NCBI GenBank assembly: GCA_030830005.1
Contig: JAURNV010000003.1
Span: 1 to 64,000 of the forward strand
Origin: Flavobacteriaceae bacterium
GTDB lineage: Bacteria; Bacteroidota; Bacteroidia; Flavobacteriales; Flavobacteriaceae
Direction: 5' to 3'
DNA: 64,000 nt
A program made the position numbers and the translations under genes. The notes beneath the pieces were generated by a model. The model was given only the letters and a program-made list of their open reading frames with translations, made no database searches and had not been told where the DNA came from. Positions 11,262 through 20,571 of the stretch are shown one piece after another. Numbering within the stretch: the stretch's first letter is position 1; every line of letters begins with the position of its first letter.

Positions 11262-11804
11262 CTATCGCTTTGGGGTTCTAAACTTTTTATACATTCGAAT
11301 GCCAAGCAGCAGTAATAATGCTAATCCAACCAGGCCGATAAGGCCAAAAATCCAATGTACGCTGTTTTTAAGAATAGCCAAAAACACTACGGCAAATAAA
11401 ATCAACGTAGCTCCTTCGTTCCAAAATCTAAAAAAAGTAGCGCTATACCTATTTTTTCCGCCTAAAAAATCTTTATAGTGATTATAGGTCTTAAGATGAT
11501 AGAGCAGCAATAATCCAACAAAAACAAGCTTCACCCACATCCAAGGTTGTGCCAGCCAAACAGGCATTAGCACCAACAACCAAATCGCAAAAAGCGTTGC
11601 TAGAATGCCTGAAGGCACCGTAATAATAACCCACAAACGACGCATCATTAGTTGTAATTGCGGTAATAGAATGTCTGCTTCATGCTTAGGTCTTGCAGCA
11701 GCTTCTACCTGATACACCATAAGCCTAGGAATGTAGAATAGCCCGGCAAAATAGGTTATTACAAAAATGAGGTGTAAGGCTTTTATGTAGTTATAGGCTT
11801 CCAC
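11262..11804 (-). CDS. hemJ: CopD/HemJ family membrane protein, probable protoporphyrinogen oxidase HemJ
   Basis: 180 aa; KALHLIFVITYFAGLFYIPRLMVY; located next to hemH. Confidence 0.8.
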   Translation of the reverse strand: MEAYNYIKALHLIFVITYFAGLFYIPRLMVYQVEAAARPKHEADILLPQLQLMMRRLWVIITVPSGILATLFAIWLLVLMPVWLAQPWMWVKLVFVGLLLLYHLKTYNHYKDFLGGKNRYSATFFRFWNEGATLILFAVVFLAILKNSVHWIFGLIGLVGLALLLLLGIRMYKKFRTPKR

Positions 11805-11840
11805 GAATAATCTGTTGTTCTAAAGGTACGTTTTTTTAGA

Positions 11841-12860
11841 CTAAGGCACGCTTGCCCATTCGTCTATCCAGCGACTCATCACGTTTACCCAATCGTCGCG
11901 GTCATTAATGCAAGGCACCACGTGCATTTCATCGCCCCCTTTTTCTTCAAAATCTTCTTTGGCTTCCATCCCAATTTCCTCTAGGGTTTCCAAGCAATCC
12001 GAAATAAACGCGGGAGTAACTACCGCCATATTCTTAGTCCCTTTTTTTGCAAATTCCTCAACAGTTTTATCTGTGTATGGGCGTAACCATTTGTCGCCTG
12101 CCAGCCTAGACTGAAACGAGGTAGAAAACGTTCCTGGGCGCAATTCCAAATACTCGGCAACTTGACGTGTGGTTTCATAACATTGGTGCCGATAACAATA
12201 CTTGTGTGCGTCGGATTTGGTTTGACAACATTGCCCGTCGATTTTACAATGCGTTTTAGTAATATCCGATTTTCGAATATGCCGCTCTGGTACGCCGTGG
12301 TACGAAAACAATAGATGCTCCCAAGGTTTGTCTTGCAAATATTCTTGAATGGAATGGGACAACACACGAATATAATCGGCGTGGTGATAAAATGCCGGCA
12401 AGTGTGTGAATTTCATGTTTGGATACTGCGCTGCCCGAATTTCCTCTGCCAATACCAATATGGTTTCGGTGGTTGCCATAGCATGCTGAGGATACAATGG
12501 AATCAGTAATACCTCATCAATGCCTTGTTCATGCAATGCTTTTAATCCCGAAGCTATAGAGGGTTGCCCATATCGCATAGCTAATGCAATAGGCACCGAA
12601 GTTTTGGCTGCTACCTTCTCTTTTAACCGTTCTGACAATACAATAAGCGGAGAGCCTTCTTCCCACCATATTTTCTGATAAGCTTTTGCAGAGCGCTTAG
12701 GTCGTGTTTTTAAAATAATCCCCTTGACTAAAAACGAACGAAACCACTTGGGAACATCTATGACGCGCTCATCCATTAAAAACTCTTCCAAATAGGGCTT
12801 AACGTCCTTAGGTGTAGGACTTTGTGGCGAGCCCAAATTCACCATTAAAACTCCTTTCAT
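11841..12860 (-). CDS. hemH: Ferrochelatase
   Basis: 339 aa; MKGVLMVNLGSPQSP, LLFSYHGVPERHIRKSD. Confidence 0.96.
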   Translation of the reverse strand: MKGVLMVNLGSPQSPTPKDVKPYLEEFLMDERVIDVPKWFRSFLVKGIILKTRPKRSAKAYQKIWWEEGSPLIVLSERLKEKVAAKTSVPIALAMRYGQPSIASGLKALHEQGIDEVLLIPLYPQHAMATTETILVLAEEIRAAQYPNMKFTHLPAFYHHADYIRVLSHSIQEYLQDKPWEHLLFSYHGVPERHIRKSDITKTHCKIDGQCCQTKSDAHKYCYRHQCYETTRQVAEYLELRPGTFSTSFQSRLAGDKWLRPYTDKTVEEFAKKGTKNMAVVTPAFISDCLETLEEIGMEAKEDFEEKGGDEMHVVPCINDRDDWVNVMSRWIDEWASVP

Positions 12861-12877
12861 AGCATCAATTTTTTTCG

Positions 12878-13765
12878 TTACGAAGATACAGACAAAAGGT
12901 ATTTTTTGGGAGTCGTGCCAAACTTCTTTTTAAACGCCTCAATAAAATGACTTGAATTGCTGTAGCCAAGCTGTACCGCAACTTCGTTAACATTATGTGA
13001 ACCACTGCCCAAAAGTTGTCGCGCATAGTCCATTTTATATTCCAAAAGAAACTGATAAACCGTACTGCCGTAAAGCTGCTTAAACCCCTCTTTCAATTTT
13101 TTTAAACTAAGTCCAATCTCGTCTGCAAGTTCTTGCAGACTTGGTGGTTGGATCATCCGCTCTAAAATGATTTTTTTGGCATTACGAATTTTCAATACAT
13201 TTTGCTCATCAACCAAAAATGGGCATTCGGTTATGTCGGTTGCCTCTGTGGGGTTAAAATACAAACTCAACAATTCGTACACTTTACCTTTTAAATACAA
13301 TCTACTCATAAGCGCATTGGGCTGATGTTGCAAAATTTGACTTAAAACTACTGCCATGGCTGGTGTAATAATGTGGTCTTTGTAGTATTTTTTATTGACG
13401 TTTTCATCAGACAAAAAGCTAATCTGATCAGCTTCTTGAGAAAACAAGCTGTGGAATTTTTTAATCGAAATTAACACGGTCACTAATTGTGAATTGGGCG
13501 TAACGTCAAGCTCCATAGGCAAGGCGCGCTGTGGATTATAGAGTAACAAGACATGCTCGTCTATTAATGGAAGGCTGTAGGTGCGTTGATTGAAATAAAA
13601 CAAAGCGCTCCCACGAAAACAAAAGTGAAACTGGATCAAACTGGCATCAACAAAACGCGTAATTGCCTGGGCTGAGTTCGTTTTGTTGTCGTAGGTTAAT
13701 ACAGAAAACCCGTCCTCAATCTGTTGATCAATTTGGGGACGTAAAGCGTTATTTTCTTTTAACAT
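12878..13765 (-). CDS. AraC family transcriptional regulator
   Basis: 295 aa; C-terminal double HTH (LQELADEIGLSLKKLKEGFKQLYG... VNEVAVQLGYSNSSHFIEAFKKKFGTTPKKY). Confidence 0.93.
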   Translation of the reverse strand: MLKENNALRPQIDQQIEDGFSVLTYDNKTNSAQAITRFVDASLIQFHFCFRGSALFYFNQRTYSLPLIDEHVLLLYNPQRALPMELDVTPNSQLVTVLISIKKFHSLFSQEADQISFLSDENVNKKYYKDHIITPAMAVVLSQILQHQPNALMSRLYLKGKVYELLSLYFNPTEATDITECPFLVDEQNVLKIRNAKKIILERMIQPPSLQELADEIGLSLKKLKEGFKQLYGSTVYQFLLEYKMDYARQLLGSGSHNVNEVAVQLGYSNSSHFIEAFKKKFGTTPKKYLLSVSS

Positions 13766-13822
13766 AACAAAAATAAAACTAGATTAACAACACAAAAATA
13801 CAAAGAATTTTAGCAAGCTCCA

Positions 13823-13895
13823 GCGTAATTTCCAAAAACCCAATAGCGTTAGAAAAAGTACTTTTAGCGTTATTTTTTGTGCAAAGGGTGCGTTA
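13823..13895 (+). promoter_or_regulatory. Phased direct repeats GCGTWA upstream of hemA
   Basis: GCGTAA at 13823, GCGTTA at 13846, 13867 and 13890 (spacings 23, 21, 23), in the divergent AraC-hemA region; the last abuts TATTTTTG (13894-13901). Confidence 0.5.
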
Positions 13896-13901
13896 TTTTT
13901 G
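13894..13901 (+). promoter_or_regulatory. Bacteroidetes-type -7 element TATTTTTG for hemA
   Basis: TATTTTTG 21 nt upstream of the ATG at 13923. Confidence 0.5.
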
Positions 13902-13922
13902 CTTTGCAACAAAAAATCAAAT

Positions 13923-15158
13923 ATGCCGGCAACGGATATGTTTTATAGTGTCGGTGTAAGTTACAAAAAAGCTGATGCCTCTGTCCGTGGCAAGTTTAGC
14001 TTACCAGCAAAAACGATTCCATTCCTACTTGATGATGCCCGCGCTAAAGGGATTAGCTCCTTGGTTATTAGCTCTACCTGTAACCGTACTGAATTATTTG
14101 CTGAGGCTTTAGATGCTAAATCGCTCATCGAGCTGTTGTGTAAACATTCTAAAGGAACTGCTGAAGAGTTTCAATCTGCTGGGATGGTGTTCCAAGGCGA
14201 TGATGCTGTTGAGCACCTTTTCCGAGTCGGAACAGGTTTAGACAGTCAGATTCTTGGCGACTTTGAGATCATTGCCCAACTAAAATACAGTTTCAAGCTT
14301 TCTAAACGAAACGAAATGCTAAGCCCTTATATGGAGCGTATGTTTAATGCAGTATTACAAGCAAGCAAACGCATAAAAACCGAAACTAAATTGTCTTCTG
14401 GAGCCACGTCGGTGTCATATGTTTCGGTGCGATATATGATGGATACTCTTTCTGATTTAGACAATAAAAATATCCTTCTGTTCGGAGTTGGAAAAATTGG
14501 GCGAAATACTTGTGAAAATCTGGTAAAACACACCAAGAAAAGTCACATCACACTCATTAATCGAACGCGTGAACGGGCAGAAAAACTGGGTGGTAAATTT
14601 CATATTGAGGTTAAAGATTATGCGGATTTGCCGGTTGAGATTCGCAAAGCAGATGTGCTCGTAGTAGCCACTGGTGCGGAAAAACCAACCATTGCCAAAT
14701 CACTTATACACTCCGACAAGCCCTTGTTAATTTTGGATTTGTCAATGCCCAAAAATGTACATCCCAACGTTCAGGAATTGCCTAATGTAACACTTTTGCA
14801 TCTGGATGAACTTTCCAAAATGAGCGATGAGACCTTACAGTCTCGAAAAAAACACGTGCCGCATGCCGAGCAAATTATTACCGAAATACGCACTGAATTT
14901 AAGGAATGGATAGAAACCCGAAAGTTTACGCCAGCCCTGGTTGCAGTAAAAAAGTTGATGGAAGATATACAACGGCAAGAGTTGGCTGCTCAACGCAAAA
15001 AAAATCCTGCTCTTGATACCAAGCAAGCCACCGTTATTTCGGAACGTCTGATTCAAAAGCTTACCAACCGAATGGCAAACCACTTGCGCGAAAGCAATAA
15101 TAAAGGTGAAAGCGTAAAGGCGCTAGAAACACTTTTTAATGTGAGTACAGATGAATAA
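13923..15158 (+). CDS. hemA: Glutamyl-tRNA reductase
   Basis: SSTCNRTELF, GVGKIGRNTCENL; start placed at MPATDMFYSVGVSYKKADA. Confidence 0.95.
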   Translation: MPATDMFYSVGVSYKKADASVRGKFSLPAKTIPFLLDDARAKGISSLVISSTCNRTELFAEALDAKSLIELLCKHSKGTAEEFQSAGMVFQGDDAVEHLFRVGTGLDSQILGDFEIIAQLKYSFKLSKRNEMLSPYMERMFNAVLQASKRIKTETKLSSGATSVSYVSVRYMMDTLSDLDNKNILLFGVGKIGRNTCENLVKHTKKSHITLINRTRERAEKLGGKFHIEVKDYADLPVEIRKADVLVVATGAEKPTIAKSLIHSDKPLLILDLSMPKNVHPNVQELPNVTLLHLDELSKMSDETLQSRKKHVPHAEQIITEIRTEFKEWIETRKFTPALVAVKKLMEDIQRQELAAQRKKNPALDTKQATVISERLIQKLTNRMANHLRESNNKGESVKALETLFNVSTDE

Positions 15159-16041
15159 GGTGGTGCGTATCGGTACAAGAGGCAGTGCCCTTGCGCTTTG
15201 GCAAGCTAGATGGGTTCAAAATTTATTGGACACTATTGGCCTAAAAAGTGAACTTGTCCCTATTGAGTCTAATGGCGATTTAGATTTACATAAGCCATTG
15301 TACGAAATGGGTGTGCAAGGAATTTTTACAAAAGAATTAGACTCTGCATTACTAGCAGAGACCGTTGATGTCGCGGTACATAGCATGAAAGATGTTCCCA
15401 CCCAACTCCCCAACGGTATTGTGGCTGCATGTATCCCCAAGCGGGGGCCTTGGCAAGACGTTTTAGTTCCAAATCATGCAGATTGGAAAGAAAATAACGG
15501 TACAATTGCAACCAGTAGCCTTCGCCGTGCAGCTCAATGGCGACATAAATTTTCGACCCACACCATAGCAGATATAAGAGGTAATGTCCCCACACGACTA
15601 AAAAAACTGAGAGAATCTACCTATCATGGAACTATCATGGCGCTAGCTGGGCTTACTAGGTTAGAAATGCTGCCTAAAAAGAGTGTGGTTTTAGACTGGA
15701 TGATTCCAGCGCCTGCCCAAGGTGCGCTTTTGGTTACTGGGTTAGAGAAAAATCATTCGCTGATTGCTTCTCTTAAAAAATTAACTCACGAAGAAACGGC
15801 TCGTTGTGTTGAAGAAGAGCGCGTCTTTTTACGAACTCTTGAGGGTGGGTGTACAGCTCCGATTGGCGCATTAGCACAGATAACAGACCAAACCCTACAT
15901 TTTAAAGGAAGTGTTACCCAAAAAGATGGTAAAAAGCACTTGCTTTTTGAAAAGCAATTTCACATCGATACTACCAATATAGGCAAAGTTGCTGCTGAAT
16001 ACTTACTCGAGCAGGGGGCAAAAGAGTTGTTACATGGATAA
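15151..16041 (+). CDS. hemC: Hydroxymethylbilane synthase
   Basis: RIGTRGSALALWQA, VHSMKDVPTQLP, EGGCTAPIGALA. Confidence 0.97.
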   Translation: MNKVVRIGTRGSALALWQARWVQNLLDTIGLKSELVPIESNGDLDLHKPLYEMGVQGIFTKELDSALLAETVDVAVHSMKDVPTQLPNGIVAACIPKRGPWQDVLVPNHADWKENNGTIATSSLRRAAQWRHKFSTHTIADIRGNVPTRLKKLRESTYHGTIMALAGLTRLEMLPKKSVVLDWMIPAPAQGALLVTGLEKNHSLIASLKKLTHEETARCVEEERVFLRTLEGGCTAPIGALAQITDQTLHFKGSVTQKDGKKHLLFEKQFHIDTTNIGKVAAEYLLEQGAKELLHG

Positions 16042-16705
16042 TCCAACAATCTTATCGACAAAAATTCTGCCTGTAAAACTACGAGACCGTATTGTTCAAA
16101 ACGAAATAGGATATATAGAGTACAACGCTATTCGCATAACCCCTGTAAAGTTTCAAATGCCTGAACCCGCTGATTATGTCATTTTTAGCAGCCAAAATGC
16201 AACAAAAATAGTCCTTGAAAATTTTCATAACTTAAAGCAAAGCAATGTGCTTTGTGTAGGCAACCAGTCAGAAAAGCTACTTTTTAAAAATGGCATAAAA
16301 TCAATGAAAACAACTAAAAATGTCTCTGAATTGGTTGATTTTGTTGAAAAATTGGACAAAAGTGCTTCTTTTTTGCACTTTTGCGGAAATAGAAAAATGC
16401 CACTTTTAGCGACCAAAATGAATGCTTGGCAACGCGATTTCTCTGAAGTAGTAGTGTATCATACCGAATTAAATCATAAATTCATTAACACAACGCCCGA
16501 TGCGTTGCTTTTCTTCAGCCCAAGTGCTGTTGAAAGCCATGAAAAAATGAACGCCACAAACAATAGCGTTTGCTTTTGTATTGGGCCCTCCACAGCAAAT
16601 GCCTTTAATAAACAGCCCAAGGAAATACATGTAGCCGAAGTTCCTAACGCTGAACTATTGGTGGCTAAAACGATACATTATCTCAAAACAAATAAGCATG
16701 CTTAA
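16034..16705 (+). CDS. hemD: Uroporphyrinogen-III synthase
   Basis: Position between hemC and hem[17 protein letters not shown] and [12 protein letters not shown]; start at [10 protein letters not shown]. Confidence 0.88.
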   Translation: MDNPTILSTKILPVKLRDRIVQNEIGYIEYNAIRITPVKFQMPEPADYVIFSSQNATKIVLENFHNLKQSNVLCVGNQSEKLLFKNGIKSMKTTKNVSELVDFVEKLDKSASFLHFCGNRKMPLLATKMNAWQRDFSEVVVYHTELNHKFINTTPDALLFFSPSAVESHEKMNATNNSVCFCIGPSTANAFNKQPKEIHVAEVPNAELLVAKTIHYLKTNKHA

Positions 16706-17723
16706 AAACGATTTATTTATTCGTGCGTTAAACGGCGAAGCCTTGTCTAGACCTCCTGTGTGGATGATGCGTCAAGCAGGAAGGTATTTGCCAGATTTTA
16801 TGAAACTCAAAGAGAAATATGATTTCTTCACTCGCTGCCAAACTCCTGAATTAGCTGCTGAAATCACCGTAATGCCCATAGACCAAATTGGAACCGATGC
16901 AGCCATATTATTTTCTGATATTCTGGTGGTGCCTCAAGCTATGGATATTGCCGTAGAAATGAAAAATGGCGTTGGGCCTTGGTTACCAAGTCCTATTCGT
17001 ACATCCGCTGATGTTGCCAAAGTTGTCGTCCCCGATGTGGAAGATCGTTTGCAGTACGTGATGGAAGCTATTAAACAAACCAAGATCATGCTCGATAATC
17101 GGGTGCCGTTGATTGGGTTTGCTGGCTCGCCATGGACCATTTTGTGCTACGCCGTTCAAGGACAAGGATCTAAAAGTTTTGATTTAGCTAAAGGATTTTG
17201 CTTTTCGCAGCCCGAGGCTGCGCATCAACTGTTGCAAAAAATTACAGAGACTACCATTGCTTATCTCAAAGCAAAAGTGCGTGTGGGTGTAGATGCTGTA
17301 CAACTCTTCGATTCATGGGGAGGTATGCTCGGCGAAGACGATTACCAAACATTTTCTTGGCAGTATATGCAGCAAATTATTGATGCTCTTAAAGATGAAA
17401 CAAAGGTCATCGCTTTTGCAAAGGGCTGTTGGTATGCGCTGCCCACCATGGCGCGTTCTGGTGCTCATGCAATAGGAATTGATTGGACTTGTTCGGCAAG
17501 AAACGCACGTTACCTAACTGGAGGACAACTTACCTTACAAGGGAATTTTGACCCATCACGCTTGTTGTCGCCTGTTCCAGAAATTGAAAAAATGGCAAAA
17601 GAAATGGTCGATGCCTTTGGCACACAGCATTACATTGCTAATTTGGGGCATGGGATTCTGCCCAATATTCCAGTTGACCACGCTAAAGCCTTTGTAAATG
17701 CCATAAAGTCTTACAACACCTAA
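16698..17723 (+). CDS. hemE: Uroporphyrinogen decarboxylase
   Basis: [42 protein letters not shown]. Confidence 0.97.
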   Translation: MLKNDLFIRALNGEALSRPPVWMMRQAGRYLPDFMKLKEKYDFFTRCQTPELAAEITVMPIDQIGTDAAILFSDILVVPQAMDIAVEMKNGVGPWLPSPIRTSADVAKVVVPDVEDRLQYVMEAIKQTKIMLDNRVPLIGFAGSPWTILCYAVQGQGSKSFDLAKGFCFSQPEAAHQLLQKITETTIAYLKAKVRVGVDAVQLFDSWGGMLGEDDYQTFSWQYMQQIIDALKDETKVIAFAKGCWYALPTMARSGAHAIGIDWTCSARNARYLTGGQLTLQGNFDPSRLLSPVPEIEKMAKEMVDAFGTQHYIANLGHGILPNIPVDHAKAFVNAIKSYNT

Positions 17724-17726
17724 ATC

Positions 17727-18629
17727 ATGAAAGATCAATTTATTTCTTACATCAAGTCGTTGCAAGACAACATTACAGAGGCCCTTGAACATGAAGATGG
17801 TATGGCACATTTTCGAGAAGACAATTGGCAACGCCCAGGTGGTGGTGGTGGAAGAACACGCATAATTGAAAATGGAAATGCATTTGAAAAAGGCGGTGTT
17901 AATACTTCAGAGGTTTTTGGCAAATTACCTAAATCCATGCAAAAGCAATTGGGTGTTCACCATGCTGATTTTTTTGCTTGTGGAATTAGTTTAGTCATTC
18001 ATCCAAAAAACCCGATGGTACCCACGGTACATGCTAATTTTCGCTACTTTGAATTGTATGATGATAATAAAAGTGTTGTAGATCAATGGTTTGGTGGAGG
18101 GCTAGATCTAACCCCTTATTATTTGTTTGAAGAAGACGCGGTACATTTTCATAGTGTTTGTAAAACCGTTTGTGACGCCCATGATGCCGGCTTTTATTCA
18201 GAATATAAAAAGAAGTGTGACGACTACTTTAGAAATCATCATCGTGACGAAGCGCGCGGTATTGGCGGGTTGTTTTTTGATTACTGTCGCCCAAACGATA
18301 CACACGACTTGACTTCGTGGTATGCCTTTGTAGCCCAAATGGGTAACGAGTTTTTAGATGCTTATATCCCCATTGTACAAAAGCGGAAAGACTTATCTTA
18401 CACGCCAGAACAACGCCAATGGCAGGAGCTTAGACGAGGGCGGTACGTGGAATTTAATTTGGTTCACGATAAAGGCACGCTATTTGGTCTTAAAACCAAG
18501 GGGCGTATAGAAAGTATTTTGATGAGTTTACCTCCAACCGTTCGTTGGGCATACGATACCTATCCTAAACAAGGTACTAATGAAGAGAAATTGATAACTG
18601 TATTAAAAACGCCTAGAAATTGGGTCTGA
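17727..18629 (+). CDS. hemF: Oxygen-dependent coproporphyrinogen III oxidase
   Basis: W-QRPGGGGGRTRII, HANFRYFE, WFGGGLDLTPYYLFEEDAVHFH, EFNLVHDKGTLFGL. Confidence 0.97.
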   Translation: MKDQFISYIKSLQDNITEALEHEDGMAHFREDNWQRPGGGGGRTRIIENGNAFEKGGVNTSEVFGKLPKSMQKQLGVHHADFFACGISLVIHPKNPMVPTVHANFRYFELYDDNKSVVDQWFGGGLDLTPYYLFEEDAVHFHSVCKTVCDAHDAGFYSEYKKKCDDYFRNHHRDEARGIGGLFFDYCRPNDTHDLTSWYAFVAQMGNEFLDAYIPIVQKRKDLSYTPEQRQWQELRRGRYVEFNLVHDKGTLFGLKTKGRIESILMSLPPTVRWAYDTYPKQGTNEEKLITVLKTPRNWV

Positions 18630-19607
18630 ATGATGTTTCCATTAAATAGAAATCGACGATTACGTTCGAGCGCAGCCTTACGAGATTTGGTTCGCGAAAA
18701 CAGCCTTTCGGCAAATGATTTTATTGTTCCTCTTTTTATAGTAGAGGGTACTCAGTCCAAAACCGAAATTCCCTCTATGCCAAACTATTTTAGGTTTAGT
18801 ATAGACCTTGCCGTCAAGGAAGCCAAACGCCTATACGGATTAGGTATTCGAGGGGTGCTCCTTTTTGTAAAAGTTACCGATGCCGAAAAAGACAACACGG
18901 GTGCTGCTGCCCTAAATCCAGAGGGCTTGATGCAACGCAGTATACGTGCAATAAAAGCTGCCGTTCCAGAATTGGTTGTTTGTACCGATGTAGCTCTAGA
19001 TCCTTATTCTAACTACGGGCATGACGGCATTGTAGAAAATAAACAAATTGTTAATGATGTAACTGTAGAAATCTTGGCTAAAATGGCGGTGAGCCATGCT
19101 GAAAGTGGAGCGGATATTGTTGCCCCTAGCGACATGATGGACGGTCGCGTTTTGGCTATTAGAAAAGCCCTTGAAAATGCCGGTTTTGTGAACACGGGAA
19201 TCATAAGCTATAGTGCCAAATATGCCTCTGCATTTTACGGCCCGTTCCGAGATGCATTGGATTCAGCGCCAGGATTTGGAGACAAAAAAACCTATCAAAT
19301 GGATGTGGCCAATCGCAAAGAAGCGATAATTGAAACCCTCAGGGATATTGAAGAAGGTGCCGATATTGTGATGGTAAAACCGGGAATGCCCTACTTGGAC
19401 ATAGTCCGCGATTTGGCAAATAATACACATGTGCCTATTGCGGTTTATCAAGTTAGCGGTGAATATGCAATGCTCAAAGCCGCCGCCGAAAAGGGTTGGC
19501 TTGACCACGATAATGTTATGATGGAGCAGCTTATGGCATTTAAGCGTGCCGGGGCATCCCTCATTGTTACCTATCATGCAGAGCGTACCATTCAACTATT
19601 GCAGTAA
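18630..19607 (+). CDS. hemB: Delta-aminolevulinic acid dehydratase
   Basis: 325 aa; RRLRSSAALRDLVREN, VKPGMPYLDIVRDL, YQVSGEYAMLKAAAEKGWLD. Confidence 0.97.
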   Translation: MMFPLNRNRRLRSSAALRDLVRENSLSANDFIVPLFIVEGTQSKTEIPSMPNYFRFSIDLAVKEAKRLYGLGIRGVLLFVKVTDAEKDNTGAAALNPEGLMQRSIRAIKAAVPELVVCTDVALDPYSNYGHDGIVENKQIVNDVTVEILAKMAVSHAESGADIVAPSDMMDGRVLAIRKALENAGFVNTGIISYSAKYASAFYGPFRDALDSAPGFGDKKTYQMDVANRKEAIIETLRDIEEGADIVMVKPGMPYLDIVRDLANNTHVPIAVYQVSGEYAMLKAAAEKGWLDHDNVMMEQLMAFKRAGASLIVTYHAERTIQLLQ

Positions 19608-19611
19608 TTAA

Positions 19612-19703
19612 ATTATCTTAATGGCGCGCGCCTGTCTTGCCGCCAGGCAGGTTTGCAACGCGTGACTAACCTTATTTAAAATAGGTACGCAGGCGCACCG
19701 GAG
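19612..19703. repeat. Palindromic intergenic repeat (CCTGtCT...AGGCAGG hairpin)
   Basis: CCTGTCT-TGCCGCC-AGGCAGG hairpin plus outer GCGCCTG...CAGGCGC pairing; GC-rich compared with its surroundings. Confidence 0.5.
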
Positions 19704-19706
19704 GGG

Positions 19707-20126
19707 TTATAGTTTAATTTCAAAGTCTGTTTTTTCTCTCTTAAAAATTTTATATCCTTTACCACCTATTGTCAGACTTTCCATTTCATCATTAATATAG
19801 GGCGCAGCCCACTTTACCCCCTTTTTATTAGATATGAAACCTAAAAAAATATATTGGTCGTAATCAGTTGCAATTGATGGAAACTTTTTAAAACTATATC
19901 CATCAATTGTGAATATATCCGAATAGGGTGTCGCAATTAATAATTCATCCCACTCAAACGATGAAATGGTGTCTAGCTTTAAGGTAAATTTCTCTTGAGA
20001 CTTTTGCCTGTAAATCTCTTTGTTTATATGACTTTCCAAATCTGGTAGATTATTCGATGTACAAGAGCAAAAAAAATAAAGGCAAAGAATAACACGTTTT
20101 CTTTTAAATAATTTGACTACAAACAT
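19707..20126 (-). CDS. Small lipoprotein, immunity-like, unknown
   Basis: 139 aa; lipobox-like YFFCSC near N-terminus; SSFEWDELLIATPYS. ATG overlaps the stop of an upstream short frame (ATGTTTGTAG). Confidence 0.6.
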   Translation of the reverse strand: MFVVKLFKRKRVILCLYFFCSCTSNNLPDLESHINKEIYRQKSQEKFTLKLDTISSFEWDELLIATPYSDIFTIDGYSFKKFPSIATDYDQYIFLGFISNKKGVKWAAPYINDEMESLTIGGKGYKIFKREKTDFEIKL

Positions 20127-20260
20127 TCTTGGATGATTTTAATTTTCCCTTTATTGACAGCATCCATAAATGAATCATAAAGCTGTTTTTTTTCCGCTGG
20201 CGCGAGGCTGTGTCTCGTGCCAATAATACTTCCATTACTACGTTTTTCATTAATTCCCAT
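20117..20260 (-). pseudogene. Possible truncated C-terminal remnant of a toxin-like protein
   Basis: In-frame MGINEKRSNGSIIGTRHSLAPAEKKQLYDSFMDAVNKGKIKIIQECL*; part is encoded by the REP-like repeat; stop overlaps the next gene's ATG. Confidence 0.35.
20194..20223 (+). repeat. REP-like hairpin, copy A
   Basis: CCGCTGGCGCGAGGCTGTGTCTCGTGCCAA; hairpin GGCGCGAG-GCTGTGT-CTCGTGCC (one G-T pair). Exact reverse complement at 20411-20440. Confidence 0.85.
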
Positions 20261-20372
20261 CACTCATACTATCTAAATATCAATAACAATTTGGCTATCT
20301 GCCAATCCGTTATGGTTTTTTACACTACTGTATTTCCAATGTTCAGGGCTAGTAACAAACCCTGCCCCTGCT

Positions 20373-20395
20373 AGCGCAAGGCTTTGTCTTGTGCT
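20373..20395 (+). repeat. REP-like hairpin, copy B (diverged)
   Basis: AGCGCAAG-GCTTTGT-CTTGTGCT; two compensatory changes relative to copy A preserve the stem. Confidence 0.75.
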
Positions 20396-20410
20396 ATTTT
20401 AATAGTTTTC

Positions 20411-20440
20411 TTGGCACGAGACACAGCCTCGCGCCAGCGG
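20411..20440 (-). repeat. REP-like hairpin, copy C (inverted)
   Basis: TTGGCACGAGACACAGCCTCGCGCCAGCGG; exact reverse complement of copy A. Confidence 0.85.
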
Positions 20441-20571
20441 GAGAAAGCTTTTAAAATTTGTACGATCGAACTTCTGTAATGTGCTTTTTTTTGTTGAAAT
20501 TGCTTTTTTTCTTTTTCTGTCAATTGACTTTTAAAAGAGTATGTTCTTTCAAGGCCTTCCCATGCAAGAAA

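Larger units (their letters stand above)
20371..20571 (-). pseudogene. Decayed C-terminal fragment paralogous to the 20964-22547 protein
   Basis: Directly after the 20572 ORF stop, same frame: FLAWEGLERTYSFKSQLTEKEKKQFQQKKAHYRSSIV..., resembling ALAWQGLKEHDVQAYLDLTEEEKAALKNALQTYY of the upstream gene's C-terminus. Confidence 0.6.

Noticed and set aside
20194-20440. Repeated 30-mers considered as CRISPR or as IS terminal inverted repeats
   Set aside because: Only three copies in mixed orientation, each a self-hairpin, with no spacer regularity and no transposase frame in the 187 bp between A and C.
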